Source: CAZUAQ01 sp964618455
Lineage (GTDB): Bacteria; Planctomycetota; Phycisphaerae; UBA1845; PWPN01
Direction of reading: 5' to 3'
NCBI GenBank assembly: GCA_964618455.1
Contig: CAZUAQ010000054.1
Location: 1-35,026, forward strand
Length of the DNA: 35,026 nt
The translations under genes were made by a program, and so were the position numbers. This document shows, in pieces, positions 7,863-16,284 of this stretch. The notes beneath the pieces are model-generated. The model worked only from the letters and a program-made list of their open reading frames with translations, ran no database searches and had not been told where the DNA came from. Within the stretch, counting starts at the first letter, position 1. The number at the start of each line of letters is the position of its first letter.

Positions 7863-8566
7863 GGCATCGCACTCATCTGGGCGAACATGTATCCCTTGCC
7901 GCGCACCGTGCGAATGACGCTCGGCGCTTCCGGATCGTCACGCAGCTTGTCCCGCAGCCGCGCGATGTGCATATCGATGGTTCGCGTCGTGATCCCCTTC
8001 GGTTCGAGCTGCCATACCCGTGCCAGGATTTCATCCCGCGTGATCGCCCGCCCCGCATGCATCGCCAGGTAACGCAGCAGCCGCCCCTCGCGATCCGAAA
8101 GCTCTGCGCGCGTGCCGTCCTCGTAGCGAATCTCGCATCGAGCCAGGTCCGCCACGCCCCCGGGGAAAGCGATCTCCCTGACGTCTTCCGGGCGATCCGG
8201 CGAGCGGCGCAACACCGCCTGCACCCGCGCCAGCAGTTCCACCACGCTGAACGGCTTCACGACGTAATCATCCGCGCCGAGTTTCAGACCCTTCACGCGA
8301 TCCGTCTCCCCGCCACGCGCCGTCAGAATGATCACCGGCAACGTCGGCCGGGACGCACGAATCTCCTCGAGGATCTCCAGGCCGTCGCACCCCGGCAGCA
8401 CCAGGTCCAGCAGCACGAGATCACACTCCATGCCCGACGCCATCTTTCGCCCTTCGTGGCCGTGACCCGTTTCCGCCACGTCGTAGCCTTCGAACTGCAA
8501 CGCGTCGACCACACCCTGCCGGATGGCTGGGTCGTCTTCTACCACGAGGATGCGATAGCGTGCCAT
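7859..8566 (-). CDS. OmpR/PhoB-family response regulator
   Basis: A 235-residue DNA-binding regulator, partner of the kinase whose gene overlaps its stop codon. The receiver domain (1-120) has the acidic pocket VEDD (residues 9-12), phosphoacceptor Asp54 in LVLLDLVLPG, and Lys104 in YVVKPFSVVELLAR. The winged-helix effector (about 140-233) includes LSDREGRLLRYLAMHAGR, a recognition helix around TTRTIDMHIARLRDKLRDD, and the final hairpin VIRTVRGKGYMFA. The ATG at 8566 begins the receiver; a 27-codon upstream extension is non-domain sequence and is rejected. AGGA lies 9-10 bases upstream of the ATG. Target genes are unknown; the downstream kinase and possibly the DUF4139-like gene just upstream are candidates. 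Confidence 0.93.
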   Translation of the reverse strand: MARYRILVVEDDPAIRQGVVDALQFEGYDVAETGHGHEGRKMASGMECDLVLLDLVLPGCDGLEILEEIRASRPTLPVIILTARGGETDRVKGLKLGADDYVVKPFSVVELLARVQAVLRRSPDRPEDVREIAFPGGVADLARCEIRYEDGTRAELSDREGRLLRYLAMHAGRAITRDEILARVWQLEPKGITTRTIDMHIARLRDKLRDDPEAPSVIRTVRGKGYMFAQMSAMP

Positions 8567-8683
8567 ATCATTGTCCTGCTGAAAAAGCCAACGACCACCG
8601 GGCAGCGCGGCACCCCGTTCCGCGCCACCCGATGCTATTGTACCCACACCCCTTCCGAGGCGGAGCGTTTCTTACTTGCGATT

Positions 8684-10303
8684 CTACGAAGTCGGCACGA
8701 ACCGCTCGTAGGTATACCTCAATTTCTTCTGTTCGCCCGGTTCGAGCGTCAGCTCCCAGCGGACGCTCCCTGACAGCTGGTGAAGCTGAAGCTGCTCGGT
8801 GTTCTGATGCATCGACCCGTCGTCCGAGACCGTCAGCGGTCGGCCCGGCACCGGGTTGTCGATGTAGATCGTTACCGCCCGCTCCTCGAAATTCTTCACC
8901 GTCAGCGTGCCACGAATGACCACGCGATCCAGGAACCTGCTGCTGTGAATCGTATGATGCTTGAACTCCCGCTCCAGCTCGGTCTCCTCCCGGTTGCCGA
9001 GCACGTTGATAGCGGAGGTGACGATGATCTCGCCCGTCGCGCCGCGGGGCGTGTACCGGATCAGATCCTCGCTCAGCGGATGATTCCCCTCCATCACCAG
9101 CGCGGGCCCCGTCGTCCACGCCGAGTCCGTCGCGTTCTCCATCGCCAGGTAATGCCGCAGGTTGCCCGGCGGTGTCCATCGATAGCGGTGGGTATAGCGG
9201 ATCGTCGTCTTGAAGAGCGTCACGATCGCACGCTCTCCCTTGCGCACGGTCAAGTCCTCACGTGTGTACACCGTGAAGTCCGTGCCCGCCGAACCCTCCA
9301 GGCGCGGCAGACTCTCCAGGATCGAACCGAGCCCCGGAGACACACCGTCACCCGACGTCGCGACATCGATGGCCCGGCCGTTCTCGAGATTGGTCACGAA
9401 CGCGTTGTTCGCCACCTGCGTCATGACCTGGGCGGGCAGCGTGTGCGCGCTCATCGCCCGGATCACCTGCCCCGCCAGAATCGGCGCCGGATACTGACTG
9501 TGGGCGAAGTTCGGTACGCCCACCACGAAACTCACATCCGTATGCACCAGATCCTCCGCCTCGTTGATCAGCGTGCCCCGCAGTGTGAGCTCTGCCGTCT
9601 GTTCGTCCAGGATCCGAAGCGTGTACTCCGGCACCCATGAGATCCCCTGACGGAGATACGCCATGCCGACGCGCGTCCGCCCCGTGGCGTTCTTCCCGTT
9701 CCGGGTCACGTGGATCCGTAGCGGAAAATCGAGGACCTTCACGGACTTGATATCGCCAAGCGGAACCGCCACGTTTTGTTGCTCGGCATCCAGTACGGCA
9801 AATTCGGCCCCGATCGCCAGCAGCTTGCCGGATACCCTCAGGTTCTCCGCACCGGCCTTGTCATACGTGAGTTCCAACCGAGCCCCTGCTAATTCTTCAA
9901 GATAGGCTTTACGCGCCGACTCCGTATCAGGGCGATCGTGACCGTCAAACACCACGAGCTCTCCCGTGCCGCTTCCGACCAGGTCCACGAAATGTTCCTC
10001 ATCATGAGAAAAGATAGCCAGCGTGCCGAACGATGCCGGCGGCACCTGCTGACTCATGCACCACCCGTTGTTGAGCTCGACTTCGCCGTCACGCACGAAG
10101 AATCCAAAGCCGTTCTTGAACACGGCTACGGTCCGGGGCTGGGTCTTCAGCACGTGGGAAGGTAGCGTTTCCTGCACGCGAGATGCCCCCTCTGAAACGG
10201 CATGCACGGCAACCGGCCCCGAAACACTCAACAAAACAAGAAAAAGATTGAACCCCCTTGGCCATCCTATTGATCGTTTCAAGCAATACCCGGAAGTGAA
10301 CAT
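8684..10303 (-). CDS. Secreted DUF4139-like protein of unknown function
   Basis: A ~539-residue exported protein. After a basic n-region (KRSIGWPRG) comes a hydrophobic core (FNLFLVLLSVSGPVAVHA) typical of a signal peptide. The C-terminal two thirds fit the DUF4139 pattern of beta-sandwich proteins: ISWVPEYTLRILDEQTAELT, LRGTLINEAEDLVHTDVSFV, then LEGSAGTDFTVYTREDLTVR and a terminal NPVPGRPLTVSDDGSM followed by GSVRWELTLEPGEQKKLRYT. The Y-x-x-Y-x-R-x-x segments resemble the region shared with 'mucoidy inhibitor A'-like proteins. No catalytic motif is visible. The start is uncertain: ATG at 10303 gives a good signal peptide with a modest GGGG upstream, while in-frame GTG/ATG codons at 10393/10387 would add ~30 residues of non-signal sequence. 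It lies 117 bases upstream of, and codirectional with, the regulator/kinase pair. Confidence 0.65.
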   Translation of the reverse strand: MFTSGYCLKRSIGWPRGFNLFLVLLSVSGPVAVHAVSEGASRVQETLPSHVLKTQPRTVAVFKNGFGFFVRDGEVELNNGWCMSQQVPPASFGTLAIFSHDEEHFVDLVGSGTGELVVFDGHDRPDTESARKAYLEELAGARLELTYDKAGAENLRVSGKLLAIGAEFAVLDAEQQNVAVPLGDIKSVKVLDFPLRIHVTRNGKNATGRTRVGMAYLRQGISWVPEYTLRILDEQTAELTLRGTLINEAEDLVHTDVSFVVGVPNFAHSQYPAPILAGQVIRAMSAHTLPAQVMTQVANNAFVTNLENGRAIDVATSGDGVSPGLGSILESLPRLEGSAGTDFTVYTREDLTVRKGERAIVTLFKTTIRYTHRYRWTPPGNLRHYLAMENATDSAWTTGPALVMEGNHPLSEDLIRYTPRGATGEIIVTSAINVLGNREETELEREFKHHTIHSSRFLDRVVIRGTLTVKNFEERAVTIYIDNPVPGRPLTVSDDGSMHQNTEQLQLHQLSGSVRWELTLEPGEQKKLRYTYERFVPTS

Positions 10304-10744
10304 GGAAGTACCCCACAAAGCGCAGTTTGTCTTATGAATCTCGAAGGCATATATTCCCAGCCGTGAACTTGAAAATGCCTTGAACATCCTCACGTCAGAA
10401 GTGTACTTGAAGAACTGCCACTTGAATGTAACTCACGCGTAACATCGATCTCCCGGAGATCGGGATCCCGGCCGTCGACCGCATGTTTGAGACGAACAGA
10501 AATAAAATGCCCAATACGAACTAGTACTTATAGGCAGCAGAGTCCTTGGTCGCTAATCTACGCTCAGTTGCTTTAAGATAGTTCTTTTCCGCACTTCATC
10601 ATCTTGGATGCAGGAACATCGTATGGCAGGCAGGAATCGTTCGCATTTACCCTATGCACTCCTGTTGCCGTCTTGAGCGACATGGGATATATGTAGAAGG
10701 TTTAGGTGCTGATCGCCTTTTCCGCAGACAGAACCAAGGAGAAA
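10304..10744. other. Intergenic region between divergent genes, with a 17-bp palindrome
   Basis: No gene is seen. A perfect palindrome CGATCTCC-C-GGAGATCG lies at 10446-10462, about 145 bases upstream of the DUF4139-like gene, and could be an operator. The region between it and the small plus-strand gene is relatively AT-rich and probably contains both promoters, but no consensus pair is clear. Confidence 0.35.
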
Positions 10745-10747
10745 ATG

Positions 10748-10942
10748 ATGTCCAAAGCCAAACGCTCGTACTATCTTCCCGAGAAACTCATCAAGGCCTT
10801 CGATAAGGAATGCCAGAAGAGCGGCTATGTCCGTGAGAAAGTCGTCGCGGCGTCGATCGAGAATTTCCTGAACGCCTCGCCGGTGGATCGTCACAAGATG
10901 TTCGCCGATCTGGACGACTTCCTGACCAAGAAGGGGCGCTGA
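10748..10942 (+). CDS. Small ribbon-helix-helix-like protein
   Basis: A 64-residue basic protein (MSKAKRSYYLPEKLIKAFDK, then ECQKSGYVREKVVAASIENF). A short basic strand (RSYYLP) followed by two helices is the layout of ribbon-helix-helix DNA-binding proteins, and the V-x-x-A-x-x-x-F pattern fits the second helix of that fold. The ATG at 10748 is preferred over the adjacent ATG at 10745 because AAGGAG at 10736-10741 is then 6 bases away; an upstream extension to 10706 is unlikely. No toxin gene follows; the next feature is a terminator. It may be an orphan regulator or a nucleoid-type protein. Confidence 0.65.
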   Translation: MSKAKRSYYLPEKLIKAFDKECQKSGYVREKVVAASIENFLNASPVDRHKMFADLDDFLTKKGR

Positions 10943-11051
10943 TCCGCCTTTTTGATGCAGTTTTGAACGCGCCACGGTTGCATCGCCATCCCGCACACCC
11001 CTGACGGGCGACTCTCCCCGGTCTGTCACGTTTGCCTCGGTGCAAATCCTC

Positions 11052-11094
11052 AACGCCCCATGCCGCTCTCCGATGAAAGAGCGGCCGGGGCGTT
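11052..11094. terminator. Strong two-part stem terminator, probably bidirectional
   Basis: AACGCCCC (11052-11059) pairs with GGGGCGTT (11087-11094), and GCCGCTCT (11062-11069) pairs perfectly with AGAGCGGC (11078-11085), leaving an 8-base loop. The plus-strand tail is TTTG, short for a classic terminator. It lies between the end of the small plus-strand gene and the end of the minus-strand hydrolase gene, so it can serve both. Confidence 0.75.
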
Positions 11095-11133
11095 TGTGCG
11101 CCTACGTACGAGACGCTGCACGCGGGCGAAGGG

Positions 11134-13512
11134 TCATTCGCTAGCCACGGCGGATTTCAGATGCGTTTTGAGGAATGCCATGGCGTCCCGCCCATCGATA
11201 CGATGCGGGCCGTCAAACCAGGCGATCCCCGCGCGATCCCCGATTCCCAGCTTGCTGGCGTGGCGCCGCACCGGGGCGAAGGCGGCGGCGACCCACGCAT
11301 CCACGGAGACGCCGTCATCGTGCCCGCGTTCCACGAGGAAAGGCGTCGGTGTGATCATGCGTGCCAACTCGGTGTGATCGAAGCGCGGCCCCATGCCGAA
11401 CTCGCCCATCTCGTATTCGCCGGTGAAGCGATAGCTGAAGGGGACATCCGTCGAGATCACCTTCCAGGTCCACATGTTGAAATCCCCGGAGCAGATCACG
11501 GCGGCGTAGCGCTCCGGCATCAGGGCGCCCAGACGCAATGCGGTCTTTCCGCCATAACTCAGGCCGTAGTAGGCGATGCGATCCGCATCGACGACGTTCA
11601 GAGCGCCCAGCCACTCGAGAATCCGCTCCTGCTGGCAGGCGATGAACGCGTACAAAGACAGCCCCAGCGGATCAGCCTTCCGTTGGAGTTGGCGGAAGGC
11701 ATCGCCCCCGACGTACGGGTTCTGAGGCGCGAACACGACGAAGCCCTCCTCCGCCAGGCGCATCCCAATCCGCTGATAGACCGGGAACCCGTCCTCCCCC
11801 GCATCCGCCAGGATCATCTCCGGGCGATCCTCCAGACCGTGCTGGAAAATCACCGCCGGGTGGCGACGCGCCATCGACACCTCCGCCGGCAGGACGAGCA
11901 ATCCCCCGGCCGGCAACCCGGGATGCACATCCAGCACGATTTCGTACGCTTGCCATGTCGCCTCCCGGGCCAACGGACGTATCCGCGCGTTGGGCGGCAC
12001 CGATGGCGGCGGCAAACGACCGATGATCTCGTCATGCAGATACTCCCGATACGGGACCACGCTCTTTCGCCACGCCTCGAGCGAACCGGCGTCCCCCTCC
12101 GACCACCAGGTCTCACGATCCCGCCCGCTACGACGCATCAGCATCTCGACGTGATCGCCCATCTGCCGCACCTGACGCCGCATCCGCTCGTCCGCGTCGG
12201 GAGTCGATCCCTGGAGAACCGGCAACGCAGTTTCCGCCGCCCTTGCGGCATCCACACCCAGCGATTGCAGGAAACGTTGCATCGCTTCCTTCGAGCCCGA
12301 ACGTCCGCGGCCCTCCGGAGACTCGACAAAGGAAACGCTCGATTGTGCGTCCTCGGGCAGGTACGTTCGGAGCCGTGCCACTTCCCGGCGAACTTCTTCC
12401 AGTGGCGGCGTGCTGATCCTTCCAGGTGCCGCACCCGTGCGTCCACCTCGCGCTTTGGGGGGACCATCAACTTCGGGATGACGCGATGCCTCGATCACCA
12501 GTCCGCGTGGTGAAATCATCGCCGCCACCTCCGCATCACCGAAACCGCGAGCGTACGACCGGATACCCCGATAGATCGGCTTCTCGCCCATCACCTTACG
12601 GTCGCGCACGTACCCGCTGACCCAGCATGAGGCGATCCGGGTATCCAGCGCGGCGGCATGCAGCGCGATCATCCCCCCTTCGCCGTCGCCGACGATACCG
12701 ATGCGGCGTGTGGCGTCATCTCCCTCTGCCGCGAAGACATCCACGGCGGCAAGCACCTTCTGAATCTCGTAACCAATGACATGCCGACCCATCTGCCACG
12801 CGCCCCGCGTGATCCATTCACGATGAGGCTGATTGGTGAAGCGTACGTCAGGATTTCCCGACCACGTGTCCTTCCGATCGATCAGAACCGGAACCACGAC
12901 GCGCACCCCGTGTTCGGCGAGATGCCGCGCGACCTGCGCTTCCTGTTCGAGTCCCGGCGCCAGCCCCACCGCCTGCTCCGGCGTCACGTCCGCATCCGGC
13001 AGCACCACAGCCTCCGCATGCACTTCCCCGACGGGCTCGAGCATCAGGCCTTCGCCTTCCATCCCACTCAACACGGGCCAGCGAATCGCCCGGACCGTGT
13101 AACCCGCGCCTTGTGCGAGAACAGGCTTCTCATCAACACGGATCGTCTGACAGAATTGAATCGGCTCCACGCGCGTATCAACCACGCCGAGCAGGTGCGC
13201 CAGTCGCGCTCGCTTCGCGTCCAGCCAGGAGCCAGACTCCTCGCTTCTCCGCCCTGCCGCCTGCCGAGTCCATTCGTGTACTCGCTGCGTCTCGGCTCGC
13301 TGCCGTTCCGCCTCCAGATAAGCGTCGATGCCCTGATGAATCTCGGAAACCAGGTCGATCCGCTGATCGGTGATCGCCCATTCCTCCGACGTCGGGAAGA
13401 TCCCGGGATCCGACTCCGGCGAAGCACGCAAGGCGAGGCCGGTCAACACGAAGAGGAGAAAGCAGGACATTCGACAATACTCCGAAACATGACCCGGGCG
13501 GCATCGAGGCAT
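11134..13512 (-). CDS. Secreted tandem alpha/beta-hydrolase; first domain lacks the nucleophile
   Basis: A ~792-residue exported protein with two alpha/beta-hydrolase units. The signal region includes MSCFLLFVLTGLALRAS. In unit 1 (about 110-370) the expected G-x-S-x-G-G elbow reads GDGEGG (about 275-280), with Gly in the serine position, so it is probably inactive. It is followed by SGYVRDR and a GFGDAEVAAMISPRGLVIEA stretch. Unit 2 (about 500-790) has an intact elbow YYGLSYGGKTAL (Ser652), an Asp in GHDDG (about 732) and His770 in FDGPHRIDG, a full triad like acetyl-xylan-esterase/dienelactone-hydrolase-type enzymes. The likely reaction is ester or amide hydrolysis of an extracellular substrate. 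The ATG at 13512 has GAGGGAG at good spacing; ATG 13470 is an alternative that begins right at the signal peptide. Confidence 0.78.
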   Translation of the reverse strand: MPRCRPGHVSEYCRMSCFLLFVLTGLALRASPESDPGIFPTSEEWAITDQRIDLVSEIHQGIDAYLEAERQRAETQRVHEWTRQAAGRRSEESGSWLDAKRARLAHLLGVVDTRVEPIQFCQTIRVDEKPVLAQGAGYTVRAIRWPVLSGMEGEGLMLEPVGEVHAEAVVLPDADVTPEQAVGLAPGLEQEAQVARHLAEHGVRVVVPVLIDRKDTWSGNPDVRFTNQPHREWITRGAWQMGRHVIGYEIQKVLAAVDVFAAEGDDATRRIGIVGDGEGGMIALHAAALDTRIASCWVSGYVRDRKVMGEKPIYRGIRSYARGFGDAEVAAMISPRGLVIEASRHPEVDGPPKARGGRTGAAPGRISTPPLEEVRREVARLRTYLPEDAQSSVSFVESPEGRGRSGSKEAMQRFLQSLGVDAARAAETALPVLQGSTPDADERMRRQVRQMGDHVEMLMRRSGRDRETWWSEGDAGSLEAWRKSVVPYREYLHDEIIGRLPPPSVPPNARIRPLAREATWQAYEIVLDVHPGLPAGGLLVLPAEVSMARRHPAVIFQHGLEDRPEMILADAGEDGFPVYQRIGMRLAEEGFVVFAPQNPYVGGDAFRQLQRKADPLGLSLYAFIACQQERILEWLGALNVVDADRIAYYGLSYGGKTALRLGALMPERYAAVICSGDFNMWTWKVISTDVPFSYRFTGEYEMGEFGMGPRFDHTELARMITPTPFLVERGHDDGVSVDAWVAAAFAPVRRHASKLGIGDRAGIAWFDGPHRIDGRDAMAFLKTHLKSAVASE

Positions 13513-13912
13513 CCGCACTCCCTCGTCATGCCCTGGATCGAGCCAGAAGGCCTGATCTTCACGATATCGCGAATGTGTTATTTCGACCAAGCGGCGAGAA
13601 CCATGAAGTGATTGCATATACACAAAGACAGTGCGTCAGATCAAGCCGCTTCACAGACATCCCTCCGCCATCTGGACATGCGCTCGCAACTGCCTTGTTT
13701 TTCTTTTCGAAGACAGGTTTTGAGTAGACAGCGAGGGCAAAGCCGGTTATTCTGGATAAGTATCAGATCGATTCAAAATCTGAACCAGATCTCTCCTGAT
13801 ACATCAGTCTTGATGTCGCCGATCTGGCGGTACCGGTGTGCGGAGGAGGTCCGCTTCACGCCGGCTCAGGAGTCGGAATCCACTCATTTCAATTGCGCTC
13901 GAGGAGGAAGGT
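13513..13912. other. Intergenic region between divergent secreted-protein genes, with inverted repeats
   Basis: No gene is seen. Two inverted repeats lie near the plus-strand gene: GTATCAG (13760-13766) with CTGATAC (13796-13802), and a compact hairpin ACATCA-GTCT-TGATGT (13801-13816). They could shape the leader RNA or be operators for the large secreted protein. No consensus promoter was clear. Confidence 0.4.
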
Positions 13913-16111
13913 ATGCGAACGGGACTTCTGACAATGATGCTGATCCTGCTCTTCGCCCCTGTCGGCACGGGCCAGGACGTGGTTGTGTTCTCCGAAGACT
14001 TCGAGGCGGGCCTGGGCGACTGGACCACGAATCTTTTCACCGATCCGGGAGCCGACAACGAGAACGTGCCTCATATCTACGATGCCACCGGAAACAACAT
14101 CACCGATGCCGGGGCCGATGACATGTACGGCAACAACGACGGCGCCCCCGCCAGTCGCAAGGCAGGATTTTCCACCAACATCTTCCCGGCCTGGGACGGC
14201 ATCAATCCGCAATGGATGCAGCGCCAGTTCGCAGCGGCGGTGCCTCCGGGAACGTATGATGTGACCATCACCTCCGATCGGTACATGTGGTGGTGCCGTG
14301 CATGGGAAGGCGCGAACTGCTATGACTCCAGTCCGACCTGGCAGGCGGGCAACCAGATCCTCGTGCTCACCGACGATCTCTACGATGATGCGCTGGCCCA
14401 CCTGGAAGACTCGCTGGGCACGTCGGGCATGCGTCGCACGATGTGGACACGCCCGAGCGAAAACGGCAACCCTGCCTGGGACACGCGAACAGATCCCGGC
14501 GACTGGATCATCGGCTACACGGATACCGCCCAGATCACCACGACCACCGGCGATCTCGAGATCCGCCTGCAACTCTGGGAAAAGTCACCCGGCCAGCTGA
14601 CCGCCGCCTGGGACAACCTGACGATTCACCTGGTCGACATTAATGATCCCGGCAATACCTGGACGCTGACCGAAGATTTTGAAGGGACCAATCCTCTGGC
14701 CGACTGGGAGTACAAGCTGCCCGGTCTCTTCGGCCAGATTCCCGTGTTCCAGGAATTCGCCACGGACGACGCCGCGCTTTACGACAACGTCAACAATCCC
14801 GGGAGCACCTCGGCCGGGTACTCGAACGATTACGACGAGATCGGCGGATTCAACTGGTTCTGGGCACACCAACTCTTCCCCGGCACGGCCGATCCCGGCG
14901 TGCTGTACACCGCCCGGCTCGAGTTCGATCGCTACGTTTATTGGCAGCGCTATCCGCTCGTCATCGATCCGATGGTCTACCCCGATGCCGGGAGCATGTA
15001 CGGCGCCAACGTCGGCCACAACGGCAGCCCCTGCGTCGGCTTCGAGAACGACCAGCCCTCGGCACTCAACTACGACGCCTACGTTTGGATTCACCAGTTC
15101 ATCGCCGCCGCCGACAGCGGACTGGAACCCGCGGAAACCTACGACCTCAACGTGCAGGCGAGGATCTACGTGGAGGACGATCCCGCCATCGGTGACTGGA
15201 ACGTCGCCGGCGGTATCGCGCTGGCCACGGACACGGCGTACACCGATCCTGACAGCCTCGGCAATTGGCGCACCACGCGCTGGGCGAACCAGGGCGGCGA
15301 CAGCGGTCAGGGAAGCTGGTACACGGTCAACGTAGACTACACCGATGTCTCCGGCTTCATGTCCCCCACGGGCGACCTGGACATCGTGCTGTTCTGGCGG
15401 GAGAAATCGGGCGCGACCTTGCAGCGCATCGTTGCCTTCGACGATATCGTCCTGACCTTCAAGGACCAGACGACCGCCGCTACGGTGTACACCTTCTCCG
15501 ATGACTTCAACGGCGTTGACCCGCTGACGGACTGGGAGACCGATTACAAGAACGACGTGCCCCAGCCGTTTGCGGTCGGGAACTTCCTGCACGTCATCAC
15601 CGATGGCAACTATGACGATCCTGCCGTCGATCCCGAGGAAGACATGAGCCCCGGCTTCAGCGTCGGCTACTGGGATGGCTTCCCCGACGTGACCAACAAC
15701 GGCGTCTGGGTGCATGAGGTGGTCGAGCAGCCGTTCAGCACGTCCACGGGCGACGTGGAGGTACGCTTGTCTTATCGCATGAAGGAACCCTTCAAGCAGG
15801 TGGTGGCGTGGGACAACGTCTCGCTGACGCTGATTCCCCCCGCGCCCGTCTGCAACAATCCCGAACTCCGCTTCGACCAGGACAACGACGGTGATGTCGA
15901 CGGCGATGATTTCGCCTTCTTCCAGTTGTGCCACACCGATGCGGACGATCCGCTGTTCATCTATGACGCGGAGACGTGCCGCTGCATGAACTCCGACGGT
16001 GATCTGGACATCGACTCGGCGGACTTCAACGCATTCCTGAATTGTGCGAATACCTCGGGACCGGACGTCCCGGCGGACATCGCCTGCGATGACGGTCTGG
16101 CGGATCCCTGA
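13913..16111 (+). CDS. Large secreted three-module protein with a dockerin-type calcium-binding C-terminus
   Basis: A 732-residue exported protein. Signal peptide MRTGLLTMMLILLFAPVGTG. Three modules follow at about 26-241, 250-516 and 526-641. Each opens with an aromatic-acidic box (VVFSEDFEAGLGDW, WTLTEDFEGTNPLADW, YTFSDDFNGVDPLTDW) and closes with a beta-strand pair of the type TGDLEIRLQLWEKS then AAWDNLTIHLV. Module 3 is about half length, as if its core were deleted. The C-terminal part (about 648-725) carries two EF-hand-like loops, DQDNDGDVDGDDF and NSDGDLDIDSADF, plus Cys pairs, as in the dockerin-like tails common in planctomycete secreted proteins. GAGGAGGAAGGT precedes the ATG at 13913. 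Modules are plausibly carbohydrate-binding or adhesive beta-sandwiches; no catalytic motif is visible. Confidence 0.8.
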   Translation: MRTGLLTMMLILLFAPVGTGQDVVVFSEDFEAGLGDWTTNLFTDPGADNENVPHIYDATGNNITDAGADDMYGNNDGAPASRKAGFSTNIFPAWDGINPQWMQRQFAAAVPPGTYDVTITSDRYMWWCRAWEGANCYDSSPTWQAGNQILVLTDDLYDDALAHLEDSLGTSGMRRTMWTRPSENGNPAWDTRTDPGDWIIGYTDTAQITTTTGDLEIRLQLWEKSPGQLTAAWDNLTIHLVDINDPGNTWTLTEDFEGTNPLADWEYKLPGLFGQIPVFQEFATDDAALYDNVNNPGSTSAGYSNDYDEIGGFNWFWAHQLFPGTADPGVLYTARLEFDRYVYWQRYPLVIDPMVYPDAGSMYGANVGHNGSPCVGFENDQPSALNYDAYVWIHQFIAAADSGLEPAETYDLNVQARIYVEDDPAIGDWNVAGGIALATDTAYTDPDSLGNWRTTRWANQGGDSGQGSWYTVNVDYTDVSGFMSPTGDLDIVLFWREKSGATLQRIVAFDDIVLTFKDQTTAATVYTFSDDFNGVDPLTDWETDYKNDVPQPFAVGNFLHVITDGNYDDPAVDPEEDMSPGFSVGYWDGFPDVTNNGVWVHEVVEQPFSTSTGDVEVRLSYRMKEPFKQVVAWDNVSLTLIPPAPVCNNPELRFDQDNDGDVDGDDFAFFQLCHTDADDPLFIYDAETCRCMNSDGDLDIDSADFNAFLNCANTSGPDVPADIACDDGLADP

Positions 16112-16170
16112 TCGAGATCGCTACGATACCAGTGCGTGAGCTTTCGTGCTCACTGCCGCGAATTCGGAAT

Positions 16171-16222
16171 CCCCTGATGCGTGATGCCTTGGCTCGAATC
16201 ACCAAGCGTCACGCATCAGGGG
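16171..16222. terminator. Long hairpin terminator between convergent genes
   Basis: CCCCTGATGCGTGA (16171-16184) is the exact reverse complement of TCACGCATCAGGGG (16209-16222). Inside, CTTGG and CCAAG extend the stem. GGTTCTT follows on the plus strand. It lies 60 bases after the stop of the three-module protein and just before the 3' end of the minus-strand kinase gene, so it can stop transcription from both sides. Confidence 0.85.
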
Positions 16223-16284
16223 GTTCTTGGCATAAACCGACTGCCCAGGACGACATCAACACTTCGAACCAACCTGTCAACAGG

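Noticed and set aside
14585..15934. 449-codon minus frame
   Set aside because: Antisense to the three-module secreted protein; composition is Val/Gly/His-rich shadow sequence without domains.
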